From the NCBI GenBank assembly GCA_028875575.1, contig JAPPDF010000035.1:1-64000 (forward strand): DNA of 64,000 nt, read 5' to 3'. Below, in pieces: positions 26,793-34,154 of the stretch. The notes under the pieces were generated by a model. The model saw only the letters and a list, made by a program, of their open reading frames with translations. It was not told where the DNA came from and ran no database searches. Both the position numbers and the translations under genes were made by a program. The stretch is from Acidobacteriota bacterium. Lineage in GTDB: Bacteria; Acidobacteriota; Terriglobia; Versatilivoradales; Versatilivoraceae. Within the stretch, counting starts at the first letter, position 1, and every line of letters begins with the position of its first letter.

Positions 26793-27736
26793 GGCTGGCT
26801 CCCTTCCGGCCCATCCGTTTGAAAGTAGCGTGAATTCCTGTCCCGGAGAAATCGAAGGGCCTGTTGTCGATCGGGAATGCCGGTTCGGCCCCCCAGCCGC
26901 CTGCACTTGATGGCCGCCACCGCCGAGGCGAACTCGACCGTTTTCATCAGTTCCCACTGCTGCAGCATCCCGTAGATAAAGGCACCGTGGAAGACATCGC
27001 CCGCCCCGGTGGTATCCACCGCCTCCACCGGAAAGGCGGGATGCTGGAACCTCCGCCCCTCAGCCTGTCCGCGACAGCCCTGTTCCCCCAGGGTGACCAG
27101 CACCACCGAAGGTCCGTAGTCCAGCAAGCGGTCGATGGCCCGGTCCGGGTCTTCTGTTTTGGCAAAAGAGCCGGCAAAGGCCAGCGAGGCAATCAGGACG
27201 TCTGTCCGCCGCAGCACCTCGGAGATGTCGCCTTCCAGGGCCAGAACATCGGCATCCAGCACCACCGGCACCCCCGCCCGCCGGGCCCGCCCGGCGGCTG
27301 CCACTGCGGCTGCTCGGTGAATCCCGTCCAGGTGCAGGACCCTGGCCTGCTCGATCAACCCCGGCGGCAACTGCGACGGCAGCAACTCGCTAAAGGTGGG
27401 CACGCAGGCCAGAATGCTGCGCTGCCCGGTGGCTCGGTCCACCAGCACGACCGAGGCCTGGGAGAGAGCGCCTGGCTCCACCAGGAGGTGGCTGGTGTCG
27501 ACCCCGAATTGATCCAGTTCCCTGCGAATGAAGTTGCCGAAGGCGTCGTCACCGACCTTGCCGGCGCAGGCCACCGAGCACCCCAATCGCGCCAGGGTGA
27601 CCAGGGCGGTGGCCACCTCGCCACCTCCCTGCTGCCGGGTCTCGAGCATGCGGATCTCCTCATCCGGCCCCGGCATGTGCGGCACCACACCCAGCAGGTC
27701 GAAGCAGCAACACCCCAATCCCACCACGTCAACCAT
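26789..27736 (-). CDS. PfkB-family carbohydrate kinase
   Basis: The 315-residue protein has the ribokinase signatures: an N-terminal GGEVATALVTLARLG near residue 40 and the C-terminal catalytic DTTGAGDVFHGAFIYG near residue 235 with the base Asp. The start at 27736 is chosen because the frame upstream is a tandem repeat (27748-27814) and not coding. ATP-dependent phosphorylation of a sugar, sugar acid or polyol is expected. It is coupled to the aldolase gene by ATGA. Confidence 0.83.
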   Translation of the reverse strand: MVDVVGLGCCCFDLLGVVPHMPGPDEEIRMLETRQQGGGEVATALVTLARLGCSVACAGKVGDDAFGNFIRRELDQFGVDTSHLLVEPGALSQASVVLVDRATGQRSILACVPTFSELLPSQLPPGLIEQARVLHLDGIHRAAAVAAAGRARRAGVPVVLDADVLALEGDISEVLRRTDVLIASLAFAGSFAKTEDPDRAIDRLLDYGPSVVLVTLGEQGCRGQAEGRRFQHPAFPVEAVDTTGAGDVFHGAFIYGMLQQWELMKTVEFASAVAAIKCRRLGGRTGIPDRQQALRFLRDRNSRYFQTDGPEGSQP

Positions 27737-27747
27737 CACGCCTCGCG

Positions 27748-27814
27748 AAGTTTGAAGGATGAAGTTTGAAGGGGGAAGTTTGAAGTTTGAAGGAGGAAGT
27801 TTGAAGGAGGAAGG
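27748..27814. repeat. 14-bp tandem repeat AAGTTTGAAGGAGG
   Basis: About four and a half imperfect units of AAGTTTGAAGGAGG follow each other, one of them truncated to 7 bp. They lie in the leader of the PfkB gene, starting 12 bp before its ATG. On the minus strand they read CTTCAAACTTCC. Confidence 0.8.
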
Positions 27815-27925
27815 ACATAGTGAGAAGTTTAGAGTCACTGCTGTCTGTTCTTCATTTCCTTGATCCGGCAGATCCGACTTCCCGCTTCCTTTTTCTTACT
27901 TCTACCTTCAAACTCCTGACTTATT

Positions 27926-28306
27926 TCAGGCGCTCATCGTGCGAATCCCATAGCGGGGAATTCGAATATCCCGGGTGACGAGGATCAGTCCCTCCACCTG
28001 AGCCTGCGCGATCAGCATTCGGTCGAACGGGTCTCCGTGATGCGGCGGAAGCGCGCCCGCCTGCTCGGCGTGAAGAAACGTGAGATTCAGAGGGATGAAG
28101 TCTTGTGCCTTGACCGCCGCTTCCAGATTATCTGGAGCCTTCAGTTTCCCCAGCGCCCGCTTGACGGCGATCTCCCAGCCGCTGACCGAGCTGACAAAAA
28201 CCTCGTTCTGTTGGCACTCAATGGATTGAAAAGCGTCTCTGTGTAGTTCATCGGGGTCGGTCAACCACCATAGGACGGTGTGAGTATCCAGCAGTAGACG
28301 CGCCAC
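27926..28306 (-). CDS. VapC-like PIN-domain toxin
   Basis: The 126-residue protein has the PIN layout: LLLDTHTVLWWLTD at the start with the first Asp, SSVSGWEIAVKRALGKL near residue 40 with the conserved Glu, HHGDPFDRMLIAQAQVEG with two Asp near residue 92, and TRDIRIPRYG at the end. All four catalytic acidic positions look present, so the RNase should be active. Translation begins at a GTG overlapping the antitoxin stop (TAGTG), indicating coupling to the Phd-like antitoxin. Confidence 0.85.
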   Translation of the reverse strand: MARLLLDTHTVLWWLTDPDELHRDAFQSIECQQNEVFVSSVSGWEIAVKRALGKLKAPDNLEAAVKAQDFIPLNLTFLHAEQAGALPPHHGDPFDRMLIAQAQVEGLILVTRDIRIPRYGIRTMSA

Positions 28307-28563
28307 TATTCGTCTTCGTCCGGAAAGATTTTGGAGTTGTAGAACGAATCGATCACTTCCTGGGGAGTCTCGTCAAAATCCGGAGCAATCCAGATTTGTC
28401 CCTTCAGCGCCCCAGGTTTGCGCCTGACTTTCCGCTCACGGTAGGGCACCAGGCGCAGATAAGGCTCGCCGGCCTTGGCGATCACGATCTGCTCGCCGTC
28501 CCAGGCCAACTTTCCCAGCCGCGAGAGCTGCGACTTGGCTTCGTGCATGTTGACTTTCTTCAT
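28306..28563 (-). CDS. Phd/YefM-family antitoxin
   Basis: The 85-residue protein begins MKKVNMHEAKSQLSRL, the Phd/YefM DNA-binding N-terminus, and continues IVIAKAGEPYLRLVPYRE, the conserved strand-turn. The acidic C-terminal tail (FYNSKIFPDEDE) should bind the PIN toxin. The ATG at 28563 is supported by the promoter directly upstream, which leaves almost no leader. Confidence 0.85.
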   Translation of the reverse strand: MKKVNMHEAKSQLSRLGKLAWDGEQIVIAKAGEPYLRLVPYRERKVRRKPGALKGQIWIAPDFDETPQEVIDSFYNSKIFPDEDE

Positions 28564-28572
28564 GGGAAATCC

Positions 28573-28602
28573 AATATAGCTAAGTCTAGCTAAGGCTGTC
28601 AA
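28573..28602 (-). promoter_or_regulatory. sigma-70-like promoter and operator of the Phd-VapC module
   Basis: On the minus strand TTGACA (28597-28602) and TATATT (28573-28578) are separated by 18 bp. Two palindromes TAGCTA (28577-28582 and 28587-28592) lie within it exactly 10 bp, one helical turn, apart. The -10 box is only 9 bp before the antitoxin ATG, so the transcript is nearly leaderless. The antitoxin is the likely repressor. Confidence 0.65.
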
Positions 28603-28705
28603 GCCGGAAGAAGGGAATCGAAGCGATACTTCAACCGCTTGTCGCCTTCCTCCCAACCCATCCCTGGATTGACCCTCCGGTGCGTTAACTACCGATAAGC
28701 CGCTG

Positions 28706-29344
28706 TCACTCCGACTTCGGTTTCGACCTGCGGCGACGCGATTGCCGGGCCGCATGATCTTCCGGGGTAATCTTGCCTATGGCTTCCATCTCGCGAATAA
28801 AGGCTCGATAGTCCCCCAACAATGCGGTCACGTCATCCTCCACAGCCGGATACCGGGAGAAGGCACACTCCCGAACGCCCCGCACCACAACCACTTGAGG
28901 GTCCCCGGAATAACCGCGGATGAAGAACTGATACCGAAACCGCTCCGCCTGCGGATAGAGCACGAAATAGGAGCGCCACTGAACACTCCCCGAATACTTC
29001 TCCACCTTGGGGTAACGACTCAGCAACTTGTAATCCAGAATGGTCTTGCCCCGAATGGCATCCAGACGGCCAACCAGCCTCACAGTCTCCCCGCCAATGG
29101 CAAACTCCCGGGACAAGGACACCTCGCAGGAATCGGGCTTGATCGGAATGAAATCCAGTTTGAATACAATCCGGTCGGCGTAGTCGCGACCTCCAGTCTC
29201 CAGAAACCTGTGAAACCTGGTGCCGGCCCGCATTGCCGGCGTCGGAGGAATCAGTCGCTTCCAGCGCGCCAACCACTCTTCGAACGCCTGGTCGGTTTCC
29301 CTGAACCTCCTGAAGTCGGCCAGCTCGGTAACCGAAACCCTCAT
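28706..29344 (-). CDS. PD-(D/E)XK nuclease-superfamily-like protein
   Basis: The 212-residue protein starts at an ATG at 29344 behind GGGAAGGGA. It has RAGTRFHRFLE near residue 41 and GRLDAIRGKTILDYKLLSRYP near residue 90, resembling the D-x(n)-ExK/DYK core of RecB-like nucleases, though the Glu is replaced by Asp. The C-terminus is strongly basic (RQSRRRRSKPKSE). No helicase or CRISPR gene is near. It sits between two antitoxin genes. A defence or repair role is possible but unsupported. Confidence 0.5.
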   Translation of the reverse strand: MRVSVTELADFRRFRETDQAFEEWLARWKRLIPPTPAMRAGTRFHRFLETGGRDYADRIVFKLDFIPIKPDSCEVSLSREFAIGGETVRLVGRLDAIRGKTILDYKLLSRYPKVEKYSGSVQWRSYFVLYPQAERFRYQFFIRGYSGDPQVVVVRGVRECAFSRYPAVEDDVTALLGDYRAFIREMEAIGKITPEDHAARQSRRRRSKPKSE

Positions 29345-29406
29345 AGTCCCTTCCCATAAATTGCTCGGCACTCAGATGGCGAATCCAGACCGAGTACCGA
29401 CCTGAA

Positions 29407-29604
29407 TCATCTCAAGCGAACCTGCCGGCGCGGGACCGATTTCAGTTGTGGCTCGGTTCCGACAAGACGCGCCAACCGCCGAGCGCTTTCACGCTCATTG
29501 AGCGCACCCAACCCTTCCCGGATCAGTGCCGACTTGCTCGTCAGGCCGGTAAGGCGTTGAGCTTCTTCCAGCAAGCGGTCATCAATGTTGACGGTAGTTT
29601 TCAT
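29407..29604 (-). CDS. VapB-like antitoxin, orphan
   Basis: The 65-residue protein MKTTVNIDDRLL... is an RHH antitoxin: strand, helix (EEAQRLTGLTSKSALIREGL) and a basic C-terminal tail (PRRQVRLR). No PIN toxin follows; the next gene downstream is the nuclease-like gene 63 bp away. It may have lost its toxin, or act as a stand-alone regulator. Confidence 0.65.
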   Translation of the reverse strand: MKTTVNIDDRLLEEAQRLTGLTSKSALIREGLGALNERESARRLARLVGTEPQLKSVPRRQVRLR

Positions 29605-29896
29605 CCGATTCCCCTGTCTCAAGGTGTTAACCACGCGCCGCATGGGTCGTATACATCTAAGATTACAACATCTTGGTGATGGCATTCATTCCTGGTTGGT
29701 GTTCGGAAAGTCTTCGAAGAATCAGCAGGAATGCCCGGTGATTGCTCCACCGATTGGGCTTGATGGCCATGGCTCGTTGGCATAGCCTTGTCGCGGCTCC
29801 GCGGCGGCGCAGAGCAATGGACTCGGCTGGGACCGCCGCCCGAGGTCAGGGCCTGCACAGTCCCTGCAGCATTGGGACAAGAGAGAACCCGACTCC

Positions 29897-30937
29897 ATGC
29901 TCCTGCGCCCACTCATTCACACTCTGGAGAGGCGGTTCCACCAGAGGGACATCGACCGCCGCCTGGTCAGACCCTTCGAATGGGGAGAAGAATTCCTCGG
30001 TGGCGCGCACCCGGGCGGCGACCCGCTCCAACGCATTCAAGAGCACAACCGGCAGGCCCTGGCCGCCAGCCAAACCTACTTCGCCCCTCCACCCTCCGAG
30101 CCCGGCCAATTCGATTTCGACGGCTTCTGGCTGCGCTTTCCCAGCGCCATCCGGACGCCCTATCCCGAAAACAACACCGTGCATGCGCGCTACTATCCGG
30201 GAGGCGAGATGGCCGCCATCGTCCTTCCACAGTGGAACGGCGACGAGCAGGCCCACGTCGGACTCTGCAAGGCATTGCAGCGCTTCGGTGTCGGCGCCCT
30301 GCGTCTCAGCCTGCCCTACCACGACCGGCGCCGCCCGGACGGCCTGGAACGCGCCGACTACATGGTGGGCCCCAACATCGGCCGCACCATCCAGGCAGTC
30401 CGGCAGGCAGTCCTGGACGTGCGTCGAGCCGCCGACTGGCTGGCAGTCCAGGGGATTCGTCGCATCGGGCTGCTGGGAACCAGCATCGGTTCCTGCGTGG
30501 GCTGGCTGGCCTTTGTGCACGATCCGCGGCTCGACCTGGGGGCCTTCAACCACGTGTCGAGTTACTTTGGAGACGTGGTGTGGCGGGGAATCACCACCTC
30601 CCATATCCGCAAGACCCTGGAACGGCACATGACCCTGGAGGAAGTTCGCGAAGCCTGGCTGGCGCTGAGCCCGATTGCCTACGTCTCCAGGCTCAGAGGC
30701 AATTCACGCCCCATGCTGATGCTTTCGACCCTCTACGACCTGTCTTTCCCTCCCGACCTCTCGCGGCGGCTCTTCGACCAGGTGGAGCGTGAGCAAATCC
30801 GGGTGCAAAAGGTCTTTCTTCCCTGCGGGCACTATACCGGGGGAAGACCGCCGTTCAGCTACCTGACCGGCTACCACCTCGTCAACTTCTTTCGCCGCCA
30901 GCGGGAGGCCTTTCTCAAGAGCGAATCCGCGGCCTGA
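29897..30937 (+). CDS. alpha/beta hydrolase
   Basis: The 346-residue protein has a nucleophile elbow LLGTSIGSCVGWL near residue 195 and preceding strands (GGEMAAIVLPQWNGDEQAH). The acid and histidine are less certain; candidates are Asp in STLYDLSFP near residue 281 and His in CGHYTGG near 315. No signal peptide is present, although the N-terminus is arginine-rich. The substrate is unknown. It stands alone, convergent with the M81 operon. Confidence 0.65.
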   Translation: MLLRPLIHTLERRFHQRDIDRRLVRPFEWGEEFLGGAHPGGDPLQRIQEHNRQALAASQTYFAPPPSEPGQFDFDGFWLRFPSAIRTPYPENNTVHARYYPGGEMAAIVLPQWNGDEQAHVGLCKALQRFGVGALRLSLPYHDRRRPDGLERADYMVGPNIGRTIQAVRQAVLDVRRAADWLAVQGIRRIGLLGTSIGSCVGWLAFVHDPRLDLGAFNHVSSYFGDVVWRGITTSHIRKTLERHMTLEEVREAWLALSPIAYVSRLRGNSRPMLMLSTLYDLSFPPDLSRRLFDQVEREQIRVQKVFLPCGHYTGGRPPFSYLTGYHLVNFFRRQREAFLKSESAA

Positions 30938-30954
30938 CCGACGAGCGCCAGTCG

Positions 30955-32484
30955 TCACCGACCGGGATAGCGCCGAAGCGTCATCTCAGGCTCAATGGTC
31001 TCGGGCATGGCATCCAGCGGGTAAACCGGCCTGCCAATGCGCCGGAAGGGCAGCATGCGCATATCGGCGGGCGTGGGTCCGGGAACGGCCACCACGAAGA
31101 AGTCCTTCATGATGCCGGCGTAGCCCACCCGGAAGTTCATCATGTTCTTGACGCAGACAAACTTGGCCTGGCGGGGATCCAGTCCCAGCGAACGGTACTG
31201 CTCGTCGGCCCATTCGTAGGTGGGACGGCTCGTGACCAGCAACTGGAGGTTGCCGGTCTGCAGGACCAGCGAGCGCCCCATGGAGACTTCGGTGCCTCCC
31301 AGGATGCCGCCCCGGTAACGGAAGCGGCCCTCCGACTTCCGCCGCAGCATCGCCCCGAGCGCCAGGGGCTTGCCCCACTGGGGGTCCAGGCGGTGTCCCA
31401 ACTCCACCTGGAACCGGCTGCCGGGCTCCCGATGCCAGCAGTCGCCAACGGCTTGGGGATCGACCGCCATGGCCAGGCAGGACTCCTCGACGCCGAGCCC
31501 GATCAGCTCTCGGACCAGCGCGATGCCGTCGCCGGCGGCGCCGCCCCCGGTGGTATCGGCAGTGTCCAGCAGGAGGACGGGGCCTCCCTGAATGCGGCGT
31601 CCGCGCTCCACGGCATCGGCCACGGTCAGTGGCTCGACTCGATAGGCCTCGCGCTCGTTCCAGTGGCGAAGGGCCAGCCGGCGGGCCAACTCCCCGGCCA
31701 GGGCCTCATCGCCCTCGGTTATCACCAGCGAGCTGCAACCCATTTCCGGAACGTCGATATAGGCGCCCAGGTTGAAGACCGAGGCCGAGAGCACCTGCGG
31801 CCGCGTCTGCTCCATCCGGTCCGCTTCACGCCGAAGCCGGGCAAAGGGGCCGTCCCCCTCGGTGGAGGCGTTGAAGCTGGTCAGAATCAGGGGCAAGCGG
31901 GCCAGCGCCATGGCCGGGCGGCTCTGACCTTTGACGGCCCGCAGCAACAGGCCGGCCGCGTGTTGACCTGTCTGGAAGGCGTCCCGGTGAGGATAGGGAT
32001 GGTAACCGACCACACTATCCGCCGACTGAACCATGGACCGGGTCAGGTTGCCATGGAGGTCGAGCGTGAGGGCCAGGGGAACCCGGGGGCCGATGATATC
32101 GCGGAGGGCTCCGGCCAGGTCCCCCTCGGGGTCGTCCAGGTCCTGCACCCCCATGGAGCCGTGACAGGAGAGGAGGATGCCGTGAACGGGCCGATTCCGG
32201 CGCAACCCTTCAAGCAGCAGCCGCTTCAGGGAGCGGTAGCATTCCGCCGAAAGCGGATTGCCGGAGTTGGCCCGGGCAGCCACCAGCGGGACCACCTCGA
32301 CCTGCTCCTCGGACTGGAGGATGGAAAGAAAACCGCCGACCTCGGTGTCCGACCGGCCCAGGTCCAGGAGTTCGGGGCCCTCCAGCAGGTAGCCGGTGGT
32401 GCGAAAGAAGTCCAGCCCGGCCAGACCCGTCACGAAATGGTTGGACTCGGATGAAATCTGAGCGACAGCGATTCGCAGGCTCAT
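30955..32484 (-). CDS. M81-family metallopeptidase (MlrC-like)
   Basis: The 509-residue protein matches the two-domain MlrC family: IAVAQISSESNHF at the start, LLSCHGSMGVQDLDDPEG near residue 105, metal positions in LALTLDLHGNLT near 137 and VVGYHPYPHRD near 157, and the C-terminal domain beginning VLLLDTADTTGGGAAGDG. MlrC cleaves a linearised microcystin product, but most homologues have other, unknown substrates. Its ATG immediately follows the TAG of the SDR gene, so it is the last gene of a four-gene operon. Confidence 0.82.
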   Translation of the reverse strand: MSLRIAVAQISSESNHFVTGLAGLDFFRTTGYLLEGPELLDLGRSDTEVGGFLSILQSEEQVEVVPLVAARANSGNPLSAECYRSLKRLLLEGLRRNRPVHGILLSCHGSMGVQDLDDPEGDLAGALRDIIGPRVPLALTLDLHGNLTRSMVQSADSVVGYHPYPHRDAFQTGQHAAGLLLRAVKGQSRPAMALARLPLILTSFNASTEGDGPFARLRREADRMEQTRPQVLSASVFNLGAYIDVPEMGCSSLVITEGDEALAGELARRLALRHWNEREAYRVEPLTVADAVERGRRIQGGPVLLLDTADTTGGGAAGDGIALVRELIGLGVEESCLAMAVDPQAVGDCWHREPGSRFQVELGHRLDPQWGKPLALGAMLRRKSEGRFRYRGGILGGTEVSMGRSLVLQTGNLQLLVTSRPTYEWADEQYRSLGLDPRQAKFVCVKNMMNFRVGYAGIMKDFFVVAVPGPTPADMRMLPFRRIGRPVYPLDAMPETIEPEMTLRRYPGR

Positions 32485-33267
32485 CTATCCCATCCACAAT
32501 CCACCGTTGATCTCGATGACCTGTCCGGTAATGAACGAAGAGGCCGCTCCTGCCAGGAAGAGCACCGCCCCGGCGCATTCGTCGGGGTGGCCGTTTCGGC
32601 CCAGAGGTGTCTGGCGGGCAAGGGCTTCCAGCGCTTCAGGGGTATTCAGGCGGTCATGAATATCGGTCAGAATGACACCCGGCGAAATGGTATTCACTCG
32701 CACCCGGGGCGCCAGTTCCTTGGCGAGACTCCGAGTCAGGCTGAGAATTGCCCCCTTGGCTGCCGCATAGATGGCAACGCGCCCGGCGCCACCGGTGTGA
32801 GCGGAAATCGAGGATGTGTTGATGATGGAGGGATCGGAACCTCTTTGCAGCAGGGGAATGGATTCTCGAGTCACGTAGAGCGTGCTGTGCAGGTTCACCC
32901 TTAAGACCGTTTCGATCCAGTCGTCTTCGGCCTGCTGCAGCAGGCTTCGGCTCACCATGTCCCCGGCGTTGTTGACCAGAACGTCCAGCCCGTCCCAGCG
33001 CCGACTCACCTGCTCCAGCAGATGCCGGGCTCCGGCCGAGCCCTCGAGATCCGCCTGTACAGTCCATCCCTTTCCCCCGGCTCGCCTGATCCGATCGACC
33101 GTGTCTTCTGCCCCCTGTTTGGACCGACGGTAGTGCACGGCCACCTGGGCACCGCTGCCGGCCAGTGCTAGAGCCACCGCTTGTCCGATGCCTCGACCGG
33201 CTCCGGTCACCAGGGCCCGCTTCCCCTCCAGTCCGAACTGACGGCTCAAGTAGTCAGGCATGCTCAT
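32485..33267 (-). CDS. SDR-family oxidoreductase
   Basis: The 260-residue protein has the classical short-chain dehydrogenase signatures: TGAGRGIGQAVALAL at about residues 21-35, NNAGDM near residue 99, active-site Ser in TSSISA and YxxxK in YAAAK near residue 165. INGGLWMG ends the protein. In this operon, after a lactonase-type amidohydrolase, it most likely oxidises a sugar to its lactone, by analogy with the fucose and rhamnose oxidative pathways, but FabG-like ketoreductases look the same. Its ATG overlaps the upstream stop (ATGA). Confidence 0.8.
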   Translation of the reverse strand: MSMPDYLSRQFGLEGKRALVTGAGRGIGQAVALALAGSGAQVAVHYRRSKQGAEDTVDRIRRAGGKGWTVQADLEGSAGARHLLEQVSRRWDGLDVLVNNAGDMVSRSLLQQAEDDWIETVLRVNLHSTLYVTRESIPLLQRGSDPSIINTSSISAHTGGAGRVAIYAAAKGAILSLTRSLAKELAPRVRVNTISPGVILTDIHDRLNTPEALEALARQTPLGRNGHPDECAGAVLFLAGAASSFITGQVIEINGGLWMG

Positions 33268-34154
33268 TCATCCTCGAGCCCATAGAACCTGGCCGCATTC
33301 CGTCCAAACACCGCCGACTCGACCGATGGACTCCAACCGGAAGCCAGCGTGGTGCGCACCAGGTCGACCGCCTCTTCATAGCTGCTGCCGTTCAGGCAAA
33401 TCGGCCAGTCGCTGCCAAACATGACCCGCTCCACGCCGAAGCAACCCAGCACGTGATCCACGAAGGGTTGCGCCCGCCTGGCCAGGTCCGGAGCCGGCCC
33501 CCCGTGGGGGGCCATCCCGGAAAGCTTGCAGTAAAGACCCCGATAGCACGCGATCTCGGCCATATGGTTTTGCCAGGGTTGCAGTTTGCGGTCCGTGATG
33601 TCGGGCTTGGCCAGATGGTCGACCACGGCCCGCAACCCCGGGATGCGCTCCAGCAATTCAATGACGACGGGCAGATGCCTGGGCCAGACGATCAGGTCGA
33701 GAGGAACCTGGAGGTCAGCGATACTCTTGAGACTGTCGAGGACCCGTGGCCGCAGCAGCCACCGGTCGTCTTCCAGAAACTCCACTGCCGGCCGGACCCC
33801 GACAAATCCCGATCGCTTCCTGTAGGTGTCCAACTGCCGCGGGAAGTCCCGGCTCTCCAGGTCCAGCCACCCGACCACGCCCGCGATGAAGGAGTGCTCT
33901 TGCGCCAGGGTCAGCAGGAATTCGGTTTCCTCCAGGCTCGGGGAAGCCTGAACGGCCACGGTGAGATCGATTCGGTGGCGCTCGAGTGCCGGCGCCAGGT
34001 CCTGCGGCAAATAGTCGCGGAACAGCACCGGATTGTTTCGATCCATCCAGGGGTAGTCGAAGCCGTCGGCCAGCCAGAAGTGTTGGTGGCTGTCGATCCG
34101 CGAGCGGGGGCTAACGCCTGGAGTTGCGTCCCGTTTTTTCATAGGGGCCGACAT
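33264..34154 (-). CDS. amidohydrolase, sugar-lactonase type (PF04909)
   Basis: The 296-residue protein has SRIDSHQHFWLADGFDYPWM near residues 17-37, with the HxH metal pair, RAVVDHLAKPDI near 180 and the catalytic Asp in VMFGSDWPIC near 248. This pattern is that of L-fucono- and L-rhamnono-lactonases in the amidohydrolase superfamily. The start could instead be the ATG at 34142. Either start overlaps the end of the TIM-barrel-like gene, and its own stop overlaps the SDR start, so coupling is tight. Confidence 0.8.
   Translation of the reverse strand: MSAPMKKRDATPGVSPRSRIDSHQHFWLADGFDYPWMDRNNPVLFRDYLPQDLAPALERHRIDLTVAVQASPSLEETEFLLTLAQEHSFIAGVVGWLDLESRDFPRQLDTYRKRSGFVGVRPAVEFLEDDRWLLRPRVLDSLKSIADLQVPLDLIVWPRHLPVVIELLERIPGLRAVVDHLAKPDITDRKLQPWQNHMAEIACYRGLYCKLSGMAPHGGPAPDLARRAQPFVDHVLGCFGVERVMFGSDWPICLNGSSYEEAVDLVRTTLASGWSPSVESAVFGRNAARFYGLEDE

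Noticed and set aside
26793-26957. N-terminal extension of the class I aldolase
   Set aside because: The extension overlaps the kinase gene in another frame and has no family similarity; the ATG at 26792 has a good ribosome-binding site and ATGA coupling.
27748-27814. Possible CRISPR array
   Set aside because: The 14-bp units are adjacent with no unique spacers, and no cas gene is present.
29788-30792. 334-codon frame overlapping the alpha/beta hydrolase in another frame
   Set aside because: Arg/Pro-rich with no domain; the +3 frame at 29897-30937 has the hydrolase motifs.
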